Shown one piece after another: positions 1 through 9,157 of a DNA stretch of 64,000 nt. Each line of letters opens with the position of its first letter. Positions within the stretch are counted from its first letter, which is position 1. Where the stretch lies: assembly GCF_000215745.1 (NCBI RefSeq), contig NC_015663.1:1178001-1242000 (forward strand), read 5' to 3'. This DNA is from Klebsiella aerogenes KCTC 2190. GTDB lineage: Bacteria; Pseudomonadota; Gammaproteobacteria; Enterobacterales; Enterobacteriaceae. Made by a program: the position numbers and the translations under genes. The notes beneath the pieces were generated by a model. The model was not told the origin of the DNA, ran no database searches, and saw nothing but the letters and a program-made list of their open reading frames with translations.

Positions 1-573
1 CGGCATCGCGACCGCTTACCTGATTTCGCCGTACGATTGATTGCCTTCCTCGGCGTCTCAATGCCCAACTTCTGGCTGGCATTTTTGCTGGTAATGCTCT
101 TTTCCGTCCATCTGCGCTGGCTACCGGCGATGGGCTACGGCGGCTGGCGACATCTGCTGCTACCGGCGTTTTCCATCGCCCTGATGTCGCTGGCGATCAA
201 TGCCCGTCTGCTGCGCGCCAGCATGCTGGAAGTGTCCAGCCAGCGCCACGTGGTCTGGGCGCGTCTGCGCGGGCTGAGCGAGGGTCAGGTGGAGCGGCGA
301 CACGTGCTGCGTAACGCGACGTTGCCGGTAGTGACGGCGCTGGGTATGCACATCGGCGAGCTAATCGGCGGGACGATGATCATCGAAAATATCTTCGCCT
401 GGCCCGGCGTCGGTCGCTATGCGGTTTCCGCGATTTTCAACCGCGACTATCCGGTGATCCAGTGCTTTACCCTGATGATGGTGGCGGTGTTCGTGCTGGC
501 CAATCTGGCGGTCGACCTGCTTAACGCCGCGCTCGATCCGCGCCTGCGCCGCCATGAGGAGGCCGCCGTATGA
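1..573 (+). CDS. nikB: Nickel ABC importer permease NikB (5' end outside window)
   Basis: C-terminal 190 residues of the inner-membrane permease that pairs with NikC to carry nickel into the cytoplasm. The reading frame is open from base 1, so the gene starts upstream of the window; the full protein in E. coli is about 314 residues. Visible are the hydrophobic segments of a binding-protein-dependent permease and the EAA-type cytoplasmic loop that docks on the ATPases (around [18 protein letters not shown]). The sequence is very close to E. coli NikB. The stop overlaps the nikC start by 4 bases (ATGA), as expected for a translationally coupled operon. The binding protein NikA and the operon promoter with the NikR operator would lie to the left. 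Confidence 0.95.
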   Translation, partial: RHRDRLPDFAVRLIAFLGVSMPNFWLAFLLVMLFSVHLRWLPAMGYGGWRHLLLPAFSIALMSLAINARLLRASMLEVSSQRHVVWARLRGLSEGQVERRHVLRNATLPVVTALGMHIGELIGGTMIIENIFAWPGVGRYAVSAIFNRDYPVIQCFTLMMVAVFVLANLAVDLLNAALDPRLRRHEEAAV

Positions 574-1403
574 CGCTGTTCGCGACCTTCCGCTGGCCGG
601 TAAAACTGGCGCTACTCACTATTGCGCTGCTGGCGGCAATCGCCATGAGCAGCGGCTGGTGGCTGCCCTATGACCCGGCGGCCATCGATCTCCATCAACG
701 TCTGCTCTCTCCGGGCGACGCCCACTGGCTCGGCACCGATCATCTCGGGCGGGATATTTTCTCGCGCCTTCTCGCCGCCACCCGCGTCTCGCTGGGCGCG
801 GTGATGGCCTGCCTGCTGCTGGTGCTGCTGATCGGCCTTACGGTGGGCGGCGCCGCCGGGATGGTGGGCGGACGTGTCGATCGCGGCCTGATGCGCCTGG
901 CCGAGCTGTTTATGACCTTCCCGACTTCAATACTGTCATTCTTTATGGTCGGTGTACTCGGTACCGGTCTTAGCAACGTGATTATCGCCATTGCGCTGTC
1001 GCACTGGGCCTGGTACGCAAGGATGGTGCGCAATCTGGTGGTCTCTCTGCGCCAGCGCGAGTTTATTCTCGCCGCGCGCCTGAGCGGCGCGGGACATTGG
1101 CCATTGTTTCGTGACCATCTGGCCGGCGCGGTGATCCCTTCGCTGCTGGTGCTCGCCTCGCTGGATATCGGTCATATGATGCTCCACGTAGCCGGGATGT
1201 CATTCCTCGGCCTCGGCGTCAGCGCGCCGACGGCGGAATGGGGAGTGATGATCAACGACGCCCGCCAGTACATCTGGACGCAGCCGCTGCAAATGGTCTG
1301 GCCCGGACTGGCGCTGTTTATCAGCGTGATGGCTTTTAATCTGGTGGGCGACGCGCTGCGCGATCGTCTCGATCCTCAGCTGATCGCGAAGCATAACCAC
1401 TGA
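570..1403 (+). CDS. nikC: Nickel ABC importer permease NikC
   Basis: Second inner-membrane permease of the nickel importer. At 277 residues it has the same length as I recall for E. coli NikC. An N-terminal membrane segment (about residues 13-33) is followed by the conserved periplasmic region with the [15 protein letters not shown] motif typical of Dpp/Opp/Nik C-type permeases. A core of about five membrane segments carries the EAA loop near residues 165-185. It overlaps nikB by 4 bases and abuts nikD, whose ATG overlaps the nikC stop. Family assignment is certain; nickel specificity rests on the complete nikBCDER context. Confidence 0.95.
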   Translation: MTLFATFRWPVKLALLTIALLAAIAMSSGWWLPYDPAAIDLHQRLLSPGDAHWLGTDHLGRDIFSRLLAATRVSLGAVMACLLLVLLIGLTVGGAAGMVGGRVDRGLMRLAELFMTFPTSILSFFMVGVLGTGLSNVIIAIALSHWAWYARMVRNLVVSLRQREFILAARLSGAGHWPLFRDHLAGAVIPSLLVLASLDIGHMMLHVAGMSFLGLGVSAPTAEWGVMINDARQYIWTQPLQMVWPGLALFISVMAFNLVGDALRDRLDPQLIAKHNH

Positions 1404-2167
1404 TGCCGCAAAAGATCCAACTGGAACAACTTTCGCTCGTCGCCGACCGTCCGCTGGTCAGCGACGTTTCCCTAACCCTGCGTCGCGGTCAGGTACTGGC
1501 GCTGCTCGGCAGTAGCGGCAGCGGTAAATCGCTGACCTGCGCCGCCACGCTCGGCATTTTACCGCCCGGCGTCAGACAAACCGCGGGCCGGGTGCTGCTC
1601 GACGGTATCCCGGTATACGGTGAACAGCTGCGCGGCGCGACCATCGCCACCATTATGCAAAACCCGCGCAGCGCCTTTAATCCGCTGCACTCCATGGCGG
1701 CGCATGCGCGGGAAACCTGCCGGGCAGCGGGCCACGAGGCCAATAACGTCGCGCTGCTGGCAGCGATGGAAGAGGTGGGGCTGGAAAATCCGCTCTCGCT
1801 GCTCAAGCGCTATCCCTTCGAGATGAGCGGGGGCATGCTGCAGCGGATGATGGTGGCCCTGGCCCTGCTCAGTCGCGCGCCGTTTATCATCGCCGACGAA
1901 CCGACCACCGACCTTGATGCCGTCGCCCAGGCGCGCATTCTCGACCTGCTGGCGGATATCGTCGCCAACCGCGGGCAGGGGCTGCTGCTGGTGACCCATG
2001 ATATGGGCGTTGTCGCCCGGCTGGCGCATGACGTGGCGGTGATGGAAAACGGCCGTCTTGTTGAACGCTGCGACGTTAACACGCTATTTAGCGCCCCACA
2101 GCACCCGCTCAGCCAGCGCCTGCTGGCCGCCCATCTGGCGCTATATGGCCTGGAGAAAACACCATGA
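1403..2167 (+). CDS. nikD: Nickel importer ATPase NikD
   Basis: Cytoplasmic ATP-binding subunit of the nickel importer, 254 residues. The Walker A motif GSSGSGKS lies at residues 36-43, the ABC signature MSGGMLQRM near residue 141, and Walker B FIIADEPT just after it, followed by the switch histidine in [10 protein letters not shown]. It overlaps both nikC and nikE by 4 bases or fewer, so all subunits are probably made from one message. Its partner ATPase NikE follows directly; together they would form the heterodimeric motor below NikB/NikC. Confidence 0.95.
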   Translation: MPQKIQLEQLSLVADRPLVSDVSLTLRRGQVLALLGSSGSGKSLTCAATLGILPPGVRQTAGRVLLDGIPVYGEQLRGATIATIMQNPRSAFNPLHSMAAHARETCRAAGHEANNVALLAAMEEVGLENPLSLLKRYPFEMSGGMLQRMMVALALLSRAPFIIADEPTTDLDAVAQARILDLLADIVANRGQGLLLVTHDMGVVARLAHDVAVMENGRLVERCDVNTLFSAPQHPLSQRLLAAHLALYGLEKTP

Positions 2168-2955
2168 ATTTACTCAGCGTGAACGCAGTGAGCCACGATT
2201 ATCCCCACCACGGTGCGGTATTGCGCGATATCCAGTTCGACATCGCCCTCGGTGAAACGGTGGCGCTGCTCGGGCGCAGCGGCTGCGGCAAAAGTACCCT
2301 GGCGCGGATGCTGGTCGGTCTCGAAACGCCGCGGTATGGCGATGTCGCCTGGCGCGGCGCGTCGCTGACCTCCCTGAAGGGGGAGGCGATCGGCGCCTTT
2401 CGCCGCGATATTCAGCTGGTGTTTCAGGATGCCATTAGCGCAGTGAATCCGCGCAAAACGGTGCGCGAGATTATCAGCGAGCCGCTGCGGCACCTGTTTA
2501 GTTTATCGCGGGAAGAGCGTATGCAGCGGGTGGAGGAGATGCTGCTGGCGGTTGACCTCGCCCCGGTACTGCTCGACAAGCGTCCGGCGCAGCTCAGCGG
2601 CGGACAGCTGCAGCGCGTGTGCCTGGCGCGGGCGCTGGTGGTCGGGCCGCAGCTATTAATTCTCGACGAAGCGGTATCGAATCTCGATCTGATGCTTCAG
2701 GCGGATATTATCGCCCTGCTCAAACGCCTGCAGGCGCAGTTCGCCACCGCCTGCCTGTTTATTACCCACGACCTGCGGCTGGTGGAGCGTTTTTGCCAAC
2801 GGGTACTGGTGATGGATAGCGGACGCATCGTCGAAACGGCCGCAGTGAGTTTGCCGCTGCGCCTTACATCCGCTGCCGGACAGGCGCTACAGCGCGCGGT
2901 ACTCCCGCCCTTTCCCCGCACTCTGCTTAACGAGGCCATGCTATGCAGCGCGTAA
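2164..2955 (+). CDS. nikE: Nickel importer ATPase NikE
   Basis: Second ATPase of the nickel importer, 263 residues, about 5 fewer than E. coli NikE as I remember it. Walker A is GRSGCGKS (about residues 38-45), followed by the Q-loop [13 protein letters not shown], signature [15 protein letters not shown] near residue 145, Walker [13 protein letters not shown] and the H-loop [12 protein letters not shown]. The start overlaps the nikD stop and the 3' end overlaps the nikR start by 13 bases, so the regulator is embedded in the operon tail. Confidence 0.95.
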   Translation: MNLLSVNAVSHDYPHHGAVLRDIQFDIALGETVALLGRSGCGKSTLARMLVGLETPRYGDVAWRGASLTSLKGEAIGAFRRDIQLVFQDAISAVNPRKTVREIISEPLRHLFSLSREERMQRVEEMLLAVDLAPVLLDKRPAQLSGGQLQRVCLARALVVGPQLLILDEAVSNLDLMLQADIIALLKRLQAQFATACLFITHDLRLVERFCQRVLVMDSGRIVETAAVSLPLRLTSAAGQALQRAVLPPFPRTLLNEAMLCSA

Positions 2956-3344
2956 CCCTGACTCTGGATGATGATCTGCTGGCCGCGCTCGACGCGCACA
3001 GCGCCCACCGCGGGTACCACAACCGCTCGGAAGCGGTGCGCGATATTCTGCGTGACGCGCTCCACCATAATCCGCTACAGCTGCCGGCGCAGCACGGCTA
3101 TGCGGTCCTGTCGTACGTGTATGAGCATGAAAAACGCGAACTGGCGAGCCGGCTGGTCGCCTCTTCGCATCAGCATCACGATCTCTCGGTCGCCACGTTA
3201 CATGTCCACATCAATCATAATGACTGTCTGGAGATCGCGGTGCTGAAAGGCAACATGGACGAAGTACAGCATTTTGCCGACGAGGTGATTGCCCAGCGCG
3301 GCGTGCGGCATGGGCATTTGCGGTGTTTAGCGGATGATAATTAA
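2943..3344 (+). CDS. nikR: Nickel-responsive repressor NikR
   Basis: 133-residue ribbon-helix-helix repressor that binds nickel and shuts off nik transcription. The N-terminal [13 protein letters not shown]...[14 protein letters not shown] is the RHH DNA-binding domain (about residues 1-45). The C-terminal ACT-like domain has the conserved [19 protein letters not shown] region that supplies the His/His/His/Cys nickel site. It starts inside the end of nikE. NikR's target operator is known to lie upstream of nikA, outside this window. Near-identity of the metal-site region to E. coli NikR makes the call secure. Confidence 0.96.
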   Translation: MQRVTLTLDDDLLAALDAHSAHRGYHNRSEAVRDILRDALHHNPLQLPAQHGYAVLSYVYEHEKRELASRLVASSHQHHDLSVATLHVHINHNDCLEIAVLKGNMDEVQHFADEVIAQRGVRHGHLRCLADDN

Positions 3345-3371
3345 AACGATGGCAATTTGATGCAGATTGTT

Positions 3372-3731
3372 TTAAGCCTGTTTGAGACGTTCATTGAGCG
3401 TCTCAAGGATCCAGGTATTTACGGAAACCTGCTCCTCTGCAGCGGCGGAGCTAAGACGCTCACCAAATGATTCAGGATAGCGCAATGTGAAGGTTTTCAG
3501 CTTTTCCGGCTGAGCATAAGGCTCGATGCCCGCTTCACGACAATCAGCAAGATATTCCTGTAATGATATCTCGCCCTCCTGTTGTAACCCTTGAATGCTA
3601 TCGGAAACAAAATCGCAATATCCTGATAATCCCAGGAACTTACCGCGGAATGCATTGAGTTCAGGCACGTAGTTGATAACAGCAGGCTGCCCGGCAATCT
3701 CCATTGAATTTGGCGTTTTAGGTTTGATCAT
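3372..3731 (-). CDS. hicB: HicB-family antitoxin
   Basis: Probable antitoxin of a type II pair, 119 residues from the ATG at 3731. That ATG overlaps the stop of the upstream toxin gene (ATGA), which favours it over the longer start at 3758. The N-terminal half (about residues 15-65) fits the HicB fold, with FRGKFLGLSGYCDFVSDS replacing the usual uptake-like repeat. The C-terminal TFTLRYPESFGERLSSAAAE...NTWILETLNERL is an Arc-type ribbon-helix-helix DNA-binding domain, so the protein can both neutralise the toxin and repress the pair. Gene order (toxin first) is the usual one for hicAB. Confidence 0.85.
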   Translation of the reverse strand: MIKPKTPNSMEIAGQPAVINYVPELNAFRGKFLGLSGYCDFVSDSIQGLQQEGEISLQEYLADCREAGIEPYAQPEKLKTFTLRYPESFGERLSSAAAEEQVSVNTWILETLNERLKQA

Positions 3732-4003
3732 GGTTTTACTCCTATAGTGATTAACCAATCGCGCACGCTCTCCACGGCGCCTTTGTCAGTATCCGGCGAA
3801 GGGTGAGGCCTGTGAAAGCTGGCAATGCTGTGGTTCAACAAAAATTTACAGCGCGAGCCGCGTCCTTCTTTAATCTCCCCACCTAACGCTTTAATTAGCG
3901 ATTCAATGTCGGCCCATTTAATACCCTGCGGCACGGGGGTTTTAAACAGCTGCTCCAGCGTGTTGCGCTGTTTTTTACGTAAAGATAAAACCTGCTGCTC
4001 CAT
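3728..4003 (-). CDS. hicA: HicA-family toxin (mRNA interferase-like)
   Basis: Small basic protein of 91 residues from the ATG at 4003, which has GGAG seven bases upstream; an in-frame ATG at 4024 would add seven residues. The domain fits the HicA dsRBD-like fold: KWADIESLIKALGGEIKEGRGSR, then FHRPHPSPDTDKGAVESVRDWLITIG. HicA toxins are known to cleave mRNA and block translation. The position usually occupied by the catalytic His after GS is Arg here (EGRGSRCKF), while the downstream FHRPHP motif is kept. This is seen in a recognised HicA subgroup, so activity cannot be ruled in or out. It is translationally coupled to hicB. Confidence 0.85.
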   Translation of the reverse strand: MEQQVLSLRKKQRNTLEQLFKTPVPQGIKWADIESLIKALGGEIKEGRGSRCKFLLNHSIASFHRPHPSPDTDKGAVESVRDWLITIGVKP

Positions 4004-4016
4004 CGCCTTGCTCCAT

Positions 4017-4084
4017 GACTTCATCCATTGAAGTCAATATCATGATAGCACAAGATGAAGTCAAGCTGTGTCCTGATGAAGTTT
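4017..4084. promoter_or_regulatory. Repeats in the hicAB promoter region (probable operator)
   Basis: GACTTCA (4017-4023) and TGAAGTC (4029-4035) form a 7-bp inverted repeat. The word TGAAGTC recurs at 4056-4062, both times followed by AA, and TGAAGTT occurs at 4077-4083. These lie just upstream of the toxin gene and partly over its alternative start. Because HicB carries a ribbon-helix-helix domain, I infer they are its autoregulatory sites. Confidence 0.55.
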
Positions 4085-4159
4085 GTTTATCAACAGTTGA
4101 TAAACCACATAAACTATACGCTTTGTTAATTATCCCTGTTCGCCAATAATGGCGCCTCA

Positions 4160-4337
4160 TTTAACGATCTCGTTATGGCGAGGCTCCTGCATAAATACAA
4201 GTTACCGCCCTGTTGGTATCGAGAGAGACCACTCAGGGAAATACAGGCTTCCATCGAATCAAGGTGTTGCCAAGGTAACTTCTGGCGGTATTAACCGTTC
4301 AGATACGTTATGCAGTGCTAAAACCAGGACGTAGGGA
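4160..4337 (+). ncRNA. M-box (ykoK-type) magnesium riboswitch
   Basis: The leader of the following Mg2+ transporter contains the conserved M-box words in order: a GCGAGGCTCCTGCATAAATA segment near 4178, CAAGTTACCGCCC, TCGAGAGAGACCACTCAGGG, GGCTTCCATCGAATCAAGG, TGTTGCCAAGG and a closing GCAGTGCTAAAACCAGGACG. These match the ykoK/M-box consensus as I know it from Gram-positive and some proteobacterial mgtE leaders. High Mg2+ would fold the aptamer and lower expression. Boundaries are approximate. Confidence 0.88.
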
Positions 4338-4365
4338 TCTGCCTGTGCTAACCCTGTCTTGTTCG

Positions 4366-4391
4366 CCCCTATGAGTGATTTTTTATAGGGA
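4366..4391 (+). promoter_or_regulatory. Stem covering the mgtE ribosome-binding site
   Basis: CCCTAT at 4367-4372 pairs with ATAGGG at 4385-4390. The AGGG in the second arm is the only good Shine-Dalgarno sequence before the ATG at 4400. It is followed by ATTTT, so the same stem could instead terminate transcription weakly. It lies directly downstream of the M-box aptamer and is the likely expression platform. Confidence 0.6.
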
Positions 4392-4399
4392 TTTTAATC

Positions 4400-5413
4400 A
4401 TGTCTTCCATTCAACTCTGCGCCGCGCATCAGGCGACCTCTGGCTTCGACGGCGATGCGATCGCCCAGTACATGCGTACCGACTTTATTACGCTGCAGGA
4501 ACATTTCAGCGTCCATGAGGCGCGTGAACACTTTATCTCGCAGCTCGCCAGCGACGATATTCCCGGCCAGGTATTTGTCGTCGCCGGTAACAAGCTGCGC
4601 GGCAGCTTATCAGTCAAAAAACTTTTGCAGGAGGCAGAGGTAGGCCAGTCTATTCGCTACCTGATGGATAGCTGTCTGTTTCGCGTCAAACCCGACGATG
4701 AGCGCCCTCAGGTTATTGCCGAACTCACCGAGCGCGGCCTCGATCTGGTGCCGGTTGTCGATAAAGGCGAGCTGGTCGGCTGCCTGATGGAAAAAGAAAT
4801 TGCCCATCTGCTGGAGGATGACGTCACCGAAGACGCCCAGCTGCAGGGGGCGACGCTACCGCTGGAAAAACCGTATCTGGAAATCAGTCCGTGGACGCTG
4901 TGGAAGAAACGCTCGGTCTGGCTGCTACTGTTATTTGTTGCCGAAGCCTACACCAGCAGCGTGCTGCAGCATTTTGAAGAGGCGCTGGAATCGGCCATCG
5001 CGCTGGCCTTCTTCATCCCGTTACTGATCGGCACCGGCGGCAACAGCGGAACTCAGATCACCTCAACGCTGGTGCGTTCGATGGCGCTGGGTGAAGTCCG
5101 TTTACGTGACATGGGACGGGTTATCCGCAAAGAGGTGTCGACCTCGTTTCTGATTGCCCTGACCCTGGGTCTGGCGGGCTGCCTGCGCGCCTGGATGATG
5201 GGGATTGGCATGGAAATCACGCTGATCGTCAGCCTGACGCTGGTCTGCATTACCCTGTGGAGCGCGGTGGTGTCTTCGGTTATTCCGATGTTGCTTAAGC
5301 GGATCGGTATCGACCCGGCGGTGGTTTCCGCGCCGTTTATCGCCACGCTGATAGATGGCACCGGGCTGATTATCTATTTCAAAATCGCCCAGTATTTTCT
5401 TGGGTTGAACTGA
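4400..5413 (+). CDS. MgtE-family magnesium transporter, short form
   Basis: 337-residue inner-membrane Mg2+ channel/transporter. About residues 15-145 hold two CBS domains (FITLQEHFSVHEAREHF... and LDLVPVVDKGELVGCLMEKE). About residues 175-335 hold the five-helix MgtE pore domain with the family motif LIGTGGNSGTQ and the last-helix ALIDGTGLIIYF segment that carries the conserved Asp. Classical MgtE is about 450 residues and begins with an N domain of roughly 130 residues that helps close the channel at high Mg2+; that domain is missing here. Control may therefore fall more on the upstream M-box. The start at 4400 has AGGGA about 8 bases upstream. Confidence 0.92.
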   Translation: MSSIQLCAAHQATSGFDGDAIAQYMRTDFITLQEHFSVHEAREHFISQLASDDIPGQVFVVAGNKLRGSLSVKKLLQEAEVGQSIRYLMDSCLFRVKPDDERPQVIAELTERGLDLVPVVDKGELVGCLMEKEIAHLLEDDVTEDAQLQGATLPLEKPYLEISPWTLWKKRSVWLLLLFVAEAYTSSVLQHFEEALESAIALAFFIPLLIGTGGNSGTQITSTLVRSMALGEVRLRDMGRVIRKEVSTSFLIALTLGLAGCLRAWMMGIGMEITLIVSLTLVCITLWSAVVSSVIPMLLKRIGIDPAVVSAPFIATLIDGTGLIIYFKIAQYFLGLN

Positions 5414-5420
5414 TCGAAAC

Positions 5421-5447
5421 AGCCCGGGCGCCAGGGTGCCCCGGGCT
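5421..5447. terminator. Bidirectional terminator-like hairpin
   Basis: AGCCCGGG pairs with CCCGGGCT around a short GC-rich loop. It sits between the convergent mgtE-like gene and yhiN and probably ends both messages, although the T-runs are weak. Confidence 0.6.
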
Positions 5448-5453
5448 CTCTGA

Positions 5454-6647
5454 TTAAGCTTCCGCCAGCGCCTGCGCGCAGGCCCAGGCGCTTGACCACG
5501 CCCACTGGAAGTTATAGCCGCCAAGCCAGCCGGTGACGTCCATCACTTCACCGATAAAGTAAAGCCCCGGCGCTTTGCGCGCCTCCATGGTGCGTGACGA
5601 AAGCTCATTGGTATCCACGCCGCCGAGGGTCACTTCCGCGGTACGATAACCTTCAGTTCCGTTCGGCTGCACGCGCCACGCGGTTAGCGTCTCCACCAGC
5701 GCCTGCTGATCGCGAACGTTCAGTTGCTTCAGTGTCACATCAGGTATCTGCCCAAGCTGCTGTAAACATTCGACCAGCCGCTTCGGCAGCTGCATCGCGA
5801 GGGTGTTTTTCAGGCTTTGGTTGGGATGAGCGCCCCGCTGCTCGTTGAAGAACGCCTCAAGATCACAGTCCGGCAGCAGGTTGACGGTGACAAACTCGCC
5901 GGGCTGCCAGTAGCTGGAAATCTGCAGCACCGCCGGGCCGGAAAGGCCACGATGGGTAAATAGCAGGTTTTCGCGAAACAGCGTACCGTTCTCGGCGGTA
6001 ATCGTAGAGGGCACCGAAACGCCGGAAAGCACCTGCAGCTGCTCAAGCAGCGGTTTATGCAGGGTAAACGGCACCAGACCCGCGCGGGTCGGCAGCACCT
6101 TCAGACCAAACTGTTCGGCCACCTTGTAACCAAACGGCGACGCGCCCAGCCCCGGCATCGACAGGCCGCCGGAAGCGATCACCAGCTTCTTCGCCGTCAG
6201 CATTTCGCCGTTCACCTGTAGCCGGTAGCCTTGTTCATCGCGTTCGACGATGAGAATTTCGCTGCGCAGACGGATCTGTACGCCGCCTTTTTCACATTCC
6301 GACAGCAGCAGATTGACGATTTGCTCCGCGGAATCATCGCAAAACAGCTGACCTAAGGTCTTCTCATGCCAGGCAATACCATATTTGCCAACCAGCTCGA
6401 TAAAGTCCCACTGGGTATAGCGCGCCAGCGCAGATTTGCAAAAATGCGGGTTTTGGCTGAGATATGCCGCGGGTTCGACATACATGTTAGTAAAGTTGCA
6501 GCGGCCGCCGCCGGACATCAGGATTTTGCGCCCCGGCTTTTTGCCATTATCGAGCAGCAGCACCCGGCAGCCCAACTGCCCCGCCTGCGCCGCACAAAAC
6601 ATTCCCGCCGCACCGGCGCCGATCACAATGGCATCAAACCTTTCCAC
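5454..6647 (-). CDS. yhiN: YhiN/BaiN-family FAD-dependent oxidoreductase
   Basis: 397-residue cytosolic flavoprotein, near-identical along its length to E. coli YhiN. The start is GTG at 6647, reading MERFDAIVIGAGAAG with the dinucleotide-binding GxGxxG at residues 10-15. The conserved GRKILMSGGGRCNFTN motif of the HI0933/BaiN family lies around residues 38-53. The C-terminal FIGEVMDVTGWLGGYNFQWA completes the FAD site. The physiological substrate is not known from sequence. It is convergent with the Mg2+ transporter and divergent from pitA, as in E. coli where yhiN precedes pitA. Confidence 0.93.
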   Translation of the reverse strand: MERFDAIVIGAGAAGMFCAAQAGQLGCRVLLLDNGKKPGRKILMSGGGRCNFTNMYVEPAAYLSQNPHFCKSALARYTQWDFIELVGKYGIAWHEKTLGQLFCDDSAEQIVNLLLSECEKGGVQIRLRSEILIVERDEQGYRLQVNGEMLTAKKLVIASGGLSMPGLGASPFGYKVAEQFGLKVLPTRAGLVPFTLHKPLLEQLQVLSGVSVPSTITAENGTLFRENLLFTHRGLSGPAVLQISSYWQPGEFVTVNLLPDCDLEAFFNEQRGAHPNQSLKNTLAMQLPKRLVECLQQLGQIPDVTLKQLNVRDQQALVETLTAWRVQPNGTEGYRTAEVTLGGVDTNELSSRTMEARKAPGLYFIGEVMDVTGWLGGYNFQWAWSSAWACAQALAEA

Positions 6648-6877
6648 TCAACTTTCCTCATTCCCCAATTGTCGGGAATTGTAAATATTTCACTCTGGTC
6701 ACACCAGCACGAAAAAAACAACATTCAGTTACGTCTTTGAAAGATATAGGATTACTCCCAACCGGGTAGAAACCAAACAGGAAGAAAATCAAAAAAAGTC
6801 TATATTTCACTTTGCCCGCGCCGCTAAAGTCACTGATAATGCGCCGCGTTCATGTCCTCAAAATGGCGTAACGTCCT

Positions 6878-8374
6878 ATGCTACATTTATTTGCCGGTCT
6901 GGATTTACATACCGGACTATTATTATTGCTTGCTTTAGCTTTTGTACTGTTTTACGAAGCGATTAACGGTTTTCATGATACCGCAAACGCAGTTGCAACG
7001 GTGATTTACACTCGCGCAATGCGGTCGCAGCTTGCTGTTGCGATGGCGGCACTCTTCAACTTTTTCGGCGTTCTGCTGGGCGGTCTCAGCGTAGCCTATG
7101 CCATCGTGCATATGCTGCCAACGGACCTGCTGCTTAACATGGGTTCCGCACATGGCCTCGCCATGGTGTTCTCTATGCTGCTGGCGGCAATCATCTGGAA
7201 CCTCGGAACCTGGTATTTCGGCCTACCGGCCTCCAGTTCTCACACCCTGATTGGCGCCATCATCGGTATTGGTTTAACCAATGCGCTGATGACCGGTACT
7301 TCAGTGGTGGATGCGCTGAATATCCCGAAAGTCATCGGCATTTTTGCCTCACTTATCGTCTCGCCGATTGTTGGCCTGGTGGTAGCGGGCGGCCTGATTT
7401 TCATTCTGCGTCGTTACTGGAGCGGTACCAAAAAACGCGCTCGTATACACCTGACCCCAGCGGAACGCGAAAAGAAAGACGGTAAGAAAAAACCGCCGTT
7501 CTGGACCCGTATCGCGCTGATCCTGTCCGCTATCGGCGTGTCGTTCTCGCACGGCGCCAACGATGGACAGAAAGGCATTGGTCTGGTCATGCTGGTACTG
7601 ATTGGCGTCGCGCCGGCGGGCTTCGTGGTCAACATGAACGCGTCTGGTTACGAAATCACTCGTACCCGCGATGCAGTCAACAACGTGGAAACCTTCTTCC
7701 AACAGCGCCCTGAGCTGCTGAAGAAAGCCACCGGCGTTGATCAACTGGTTCCGTCACCGGAAACCAATACCGCGGCCAACGGCGAGTTTCACTGCCATCC
7801 GGCGAACACCATCAACGCGCTTGACCGCGTGAAGACAATGCTCACCGGTACGGAAAGCTACGATACACTGTCAGTGGATCAGCGCGGCCAGCTGCGTCGC
7901 ATTATGCTCTGCATCTCCGACACCACTGACAAAGTGGCCAAGCTGCCGGATGTGAGCACTGACGACCAGCGCCTGCTGAAGAAACTGAAAACCGATATGC
8001 TGAGCACCATCGAGTACGCGCCAATCTGGATCATTATGGCGGTCGCGCTGGCGCTGGGTATTGGCACCATGATCGGCTGGCGCCGCGTGGCGACCACTAT
8101 CGGCGAGAAGATTGGTAAGAAGGGTATGACCTACGCGCAAGGTATGTCCGCCCAGATGACCGCCGCGGTTTCTATCGGCCTTGCCAGCTACACCGGCATG
8201 CCGGTTTCCACCACCCACGTGCTCTCTTCCTCGGTTGCGGGGACGATGCTCGTTGATGGCGGCGGTCTGCAGAAGAAAACCGTCACCAGCATCCTGATGG
8301 CATGGGTACTCACCCTGCCGGCAGCCATTTTGCTGTCAGGCGTGCTGTACTGGCTGGCTCTGAAGCTTATCTAA
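6878..8374 (+). CDS. pitA: Low-affinity metal-phosphate symporter PitA
   Basis: 498-residue inner-membrane transporter that takes up phosphate as neutral metal-phosphate complexes with protons. Both PiT repeats are visible: [19 protein letters not shown] near residues 32-50 and [19 protein letters not shown] near residue 435. A hydrophilic loop (about residues 185-370) separates the two hydrophobic halves. Length and sequence agree with E. coli PitA (499). It is followed by a strong rho-independent terminator. The ribosome site before the ATG is weak. Confidence 0.96.
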   Translation: MLHLFAGLDLHTGLLLLLALAFVLFYEAINGFHDTANAVATVIYTRAMRSQLAVAMAALFNFFGVLLGGLSVAYAIVHMLPTDLLLNMGSAHGLAMVFSMLLAAIIWNLGTWYFGLPASSSHTLIGAIIGIGLTNALMTGTSVVDALNIPKVIGIFASLIVSPIVGLVVAGGLIFILRRYWSGTKKRARIHLTPAEREKKDGKKKPPFWTRIALILSAIGVSFSHGANDGQKGIGLVMLVLIGVAPAGFVVNMNASGYEITRTRDAVNNVETFFQQRPELLKKATGVDQLVPSPETNTAANGEFHCHPANTINALDRVKTMLTGTESYDTLSVDQRGQLRRIMLCISDTTDKVAKLPDVSTDDQRLLKKLKTDMLSTIEYAPIWIIMAVALALGIGTMIGWRRVATTIGEKIGKKGMTYAQGMSAQMTAAVSIGLASYTGMPVSTTHVLSSSVAGTMLVDGGGLQKKTVTSILMAWVLTLPAAILLSGVLYWLALKLI

Positions 8375-8388
8375 GCAATAGCCATGCG

Positions 8389-8420
8389 AAAAATGGGTCA
8401 GGAAACTGGCCCATTTTTTT
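8389..8420 (+). terminator. Rho-independent terminator of pitA
   Basis: ATGGGTCAG and CTGGCCCAT form a stem with a GAAA loop, followed by seven T residues. An A-run on the other side means it could also act for the convergent uspB. Confidence 0.85.
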
Positions 8421-8438
8421 GCACTCAATTCAGGCAGC

Positions 8439-8774
8439 TCAATGCCAGATAAGCAGTGCAATCATACTCACCAGCACCAGACCACACAGCGCGCTGGTCA
8501 GGATGAACTGCCGGCGAACACGCTCACAGCGACGAATAAACTCGTCATCATGATGATCGCGATATCGTTGGGCATAGATATACCAAACCAGCCGCATTTG
8601 TTTACTGGGCTGCCCATGCGAGGTGAAAAAACCTCCGCCATCAACATATTGATAGAGCAAGGGATCGCAACCACGTAGCACAACCAATAATGCACGCAAC
8701 GATGAGAAGTAACGTGCCATATTCACCACACAAACGATACACAGGGCCCAAAACAGCGCAACAGTGCTGATCAT
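8439..8774 (-). CDS. uspB: Universal stress protein B
   Basis: 111-residue inner-membrane protein made in stationary phase in E. coli and linked to ethanol resistance. From the ATG at 8774 the sequence [20 protein letters not shown] gives an N-terminal membrane helix. The C-terminal [20 protein letters not shown] gives a second one. The central part is close to E. coli UspB over its length. A near-perfect GGAGGAAGT precedes this ATG, so I reject the in-frame start at 8795. It is divergent from uspA, as in E. coli. Biochemical role is unknown. Confidence 0.93.
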   Translation of the reverse strand: MISTVALFWALCIVCVVNMARYFSSLRALLVVLRGCDPLLYQYVDGGGFFTSHGQPSKQMRLVWYIYAQRYRDHHDDEFIRRCERVRRQFILTSALCGLVLVSMIALLIWH

Positions 8775-9157
8775 ACTTCCTCCCCGGCGACCCATCCACG
8801 GAGATCCCTCCGGGACTACCGCTCCCCAATATCATCCAACCCACCGTACAGTAAAAGAGTGCGATTCCGGTCACGTTTATTTATCCGACCGGCTCATTAA
8901 ATAGTGTAGGAGATCAGTTAATTTTTTTACCACAAGGTTAATCGTTATCAATACGTAAGACGGAATAATTTGTTTAACTAACGGTGAACCAGGTGCATTG
9001 ACGGAGTGCGAGGGGCGCTATATTGTAGAAATTATCTTCTACAATTAAGTCCTTAAAGGCTTACCCCCCGCGAATCTAGCTTGCAGGACGCGGGCGAATC
9101 GACAGCACAGGCTGTCTGGTCCAACGGTCATCGACAACTTATGGAAGGAGTAACACT
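8775..9157. promoter_or_regulatory. uspB-uspA divergent intergenic region
   Basis: 383 bases without a gene, AT-rich in the middle. It must hold the two divergent promoters. The clearest structured element is a perfect 9-bp inverted repeat, ATTGTAGAA (9022-9030) and TTCTACAAT (9037-9045), six bases apart and about 110 bases before the uspA start. I could not assign it to a known regulator. The uspA ribosome site GGAAGGAG is at about 9141-9148. Confidence 0.6.
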
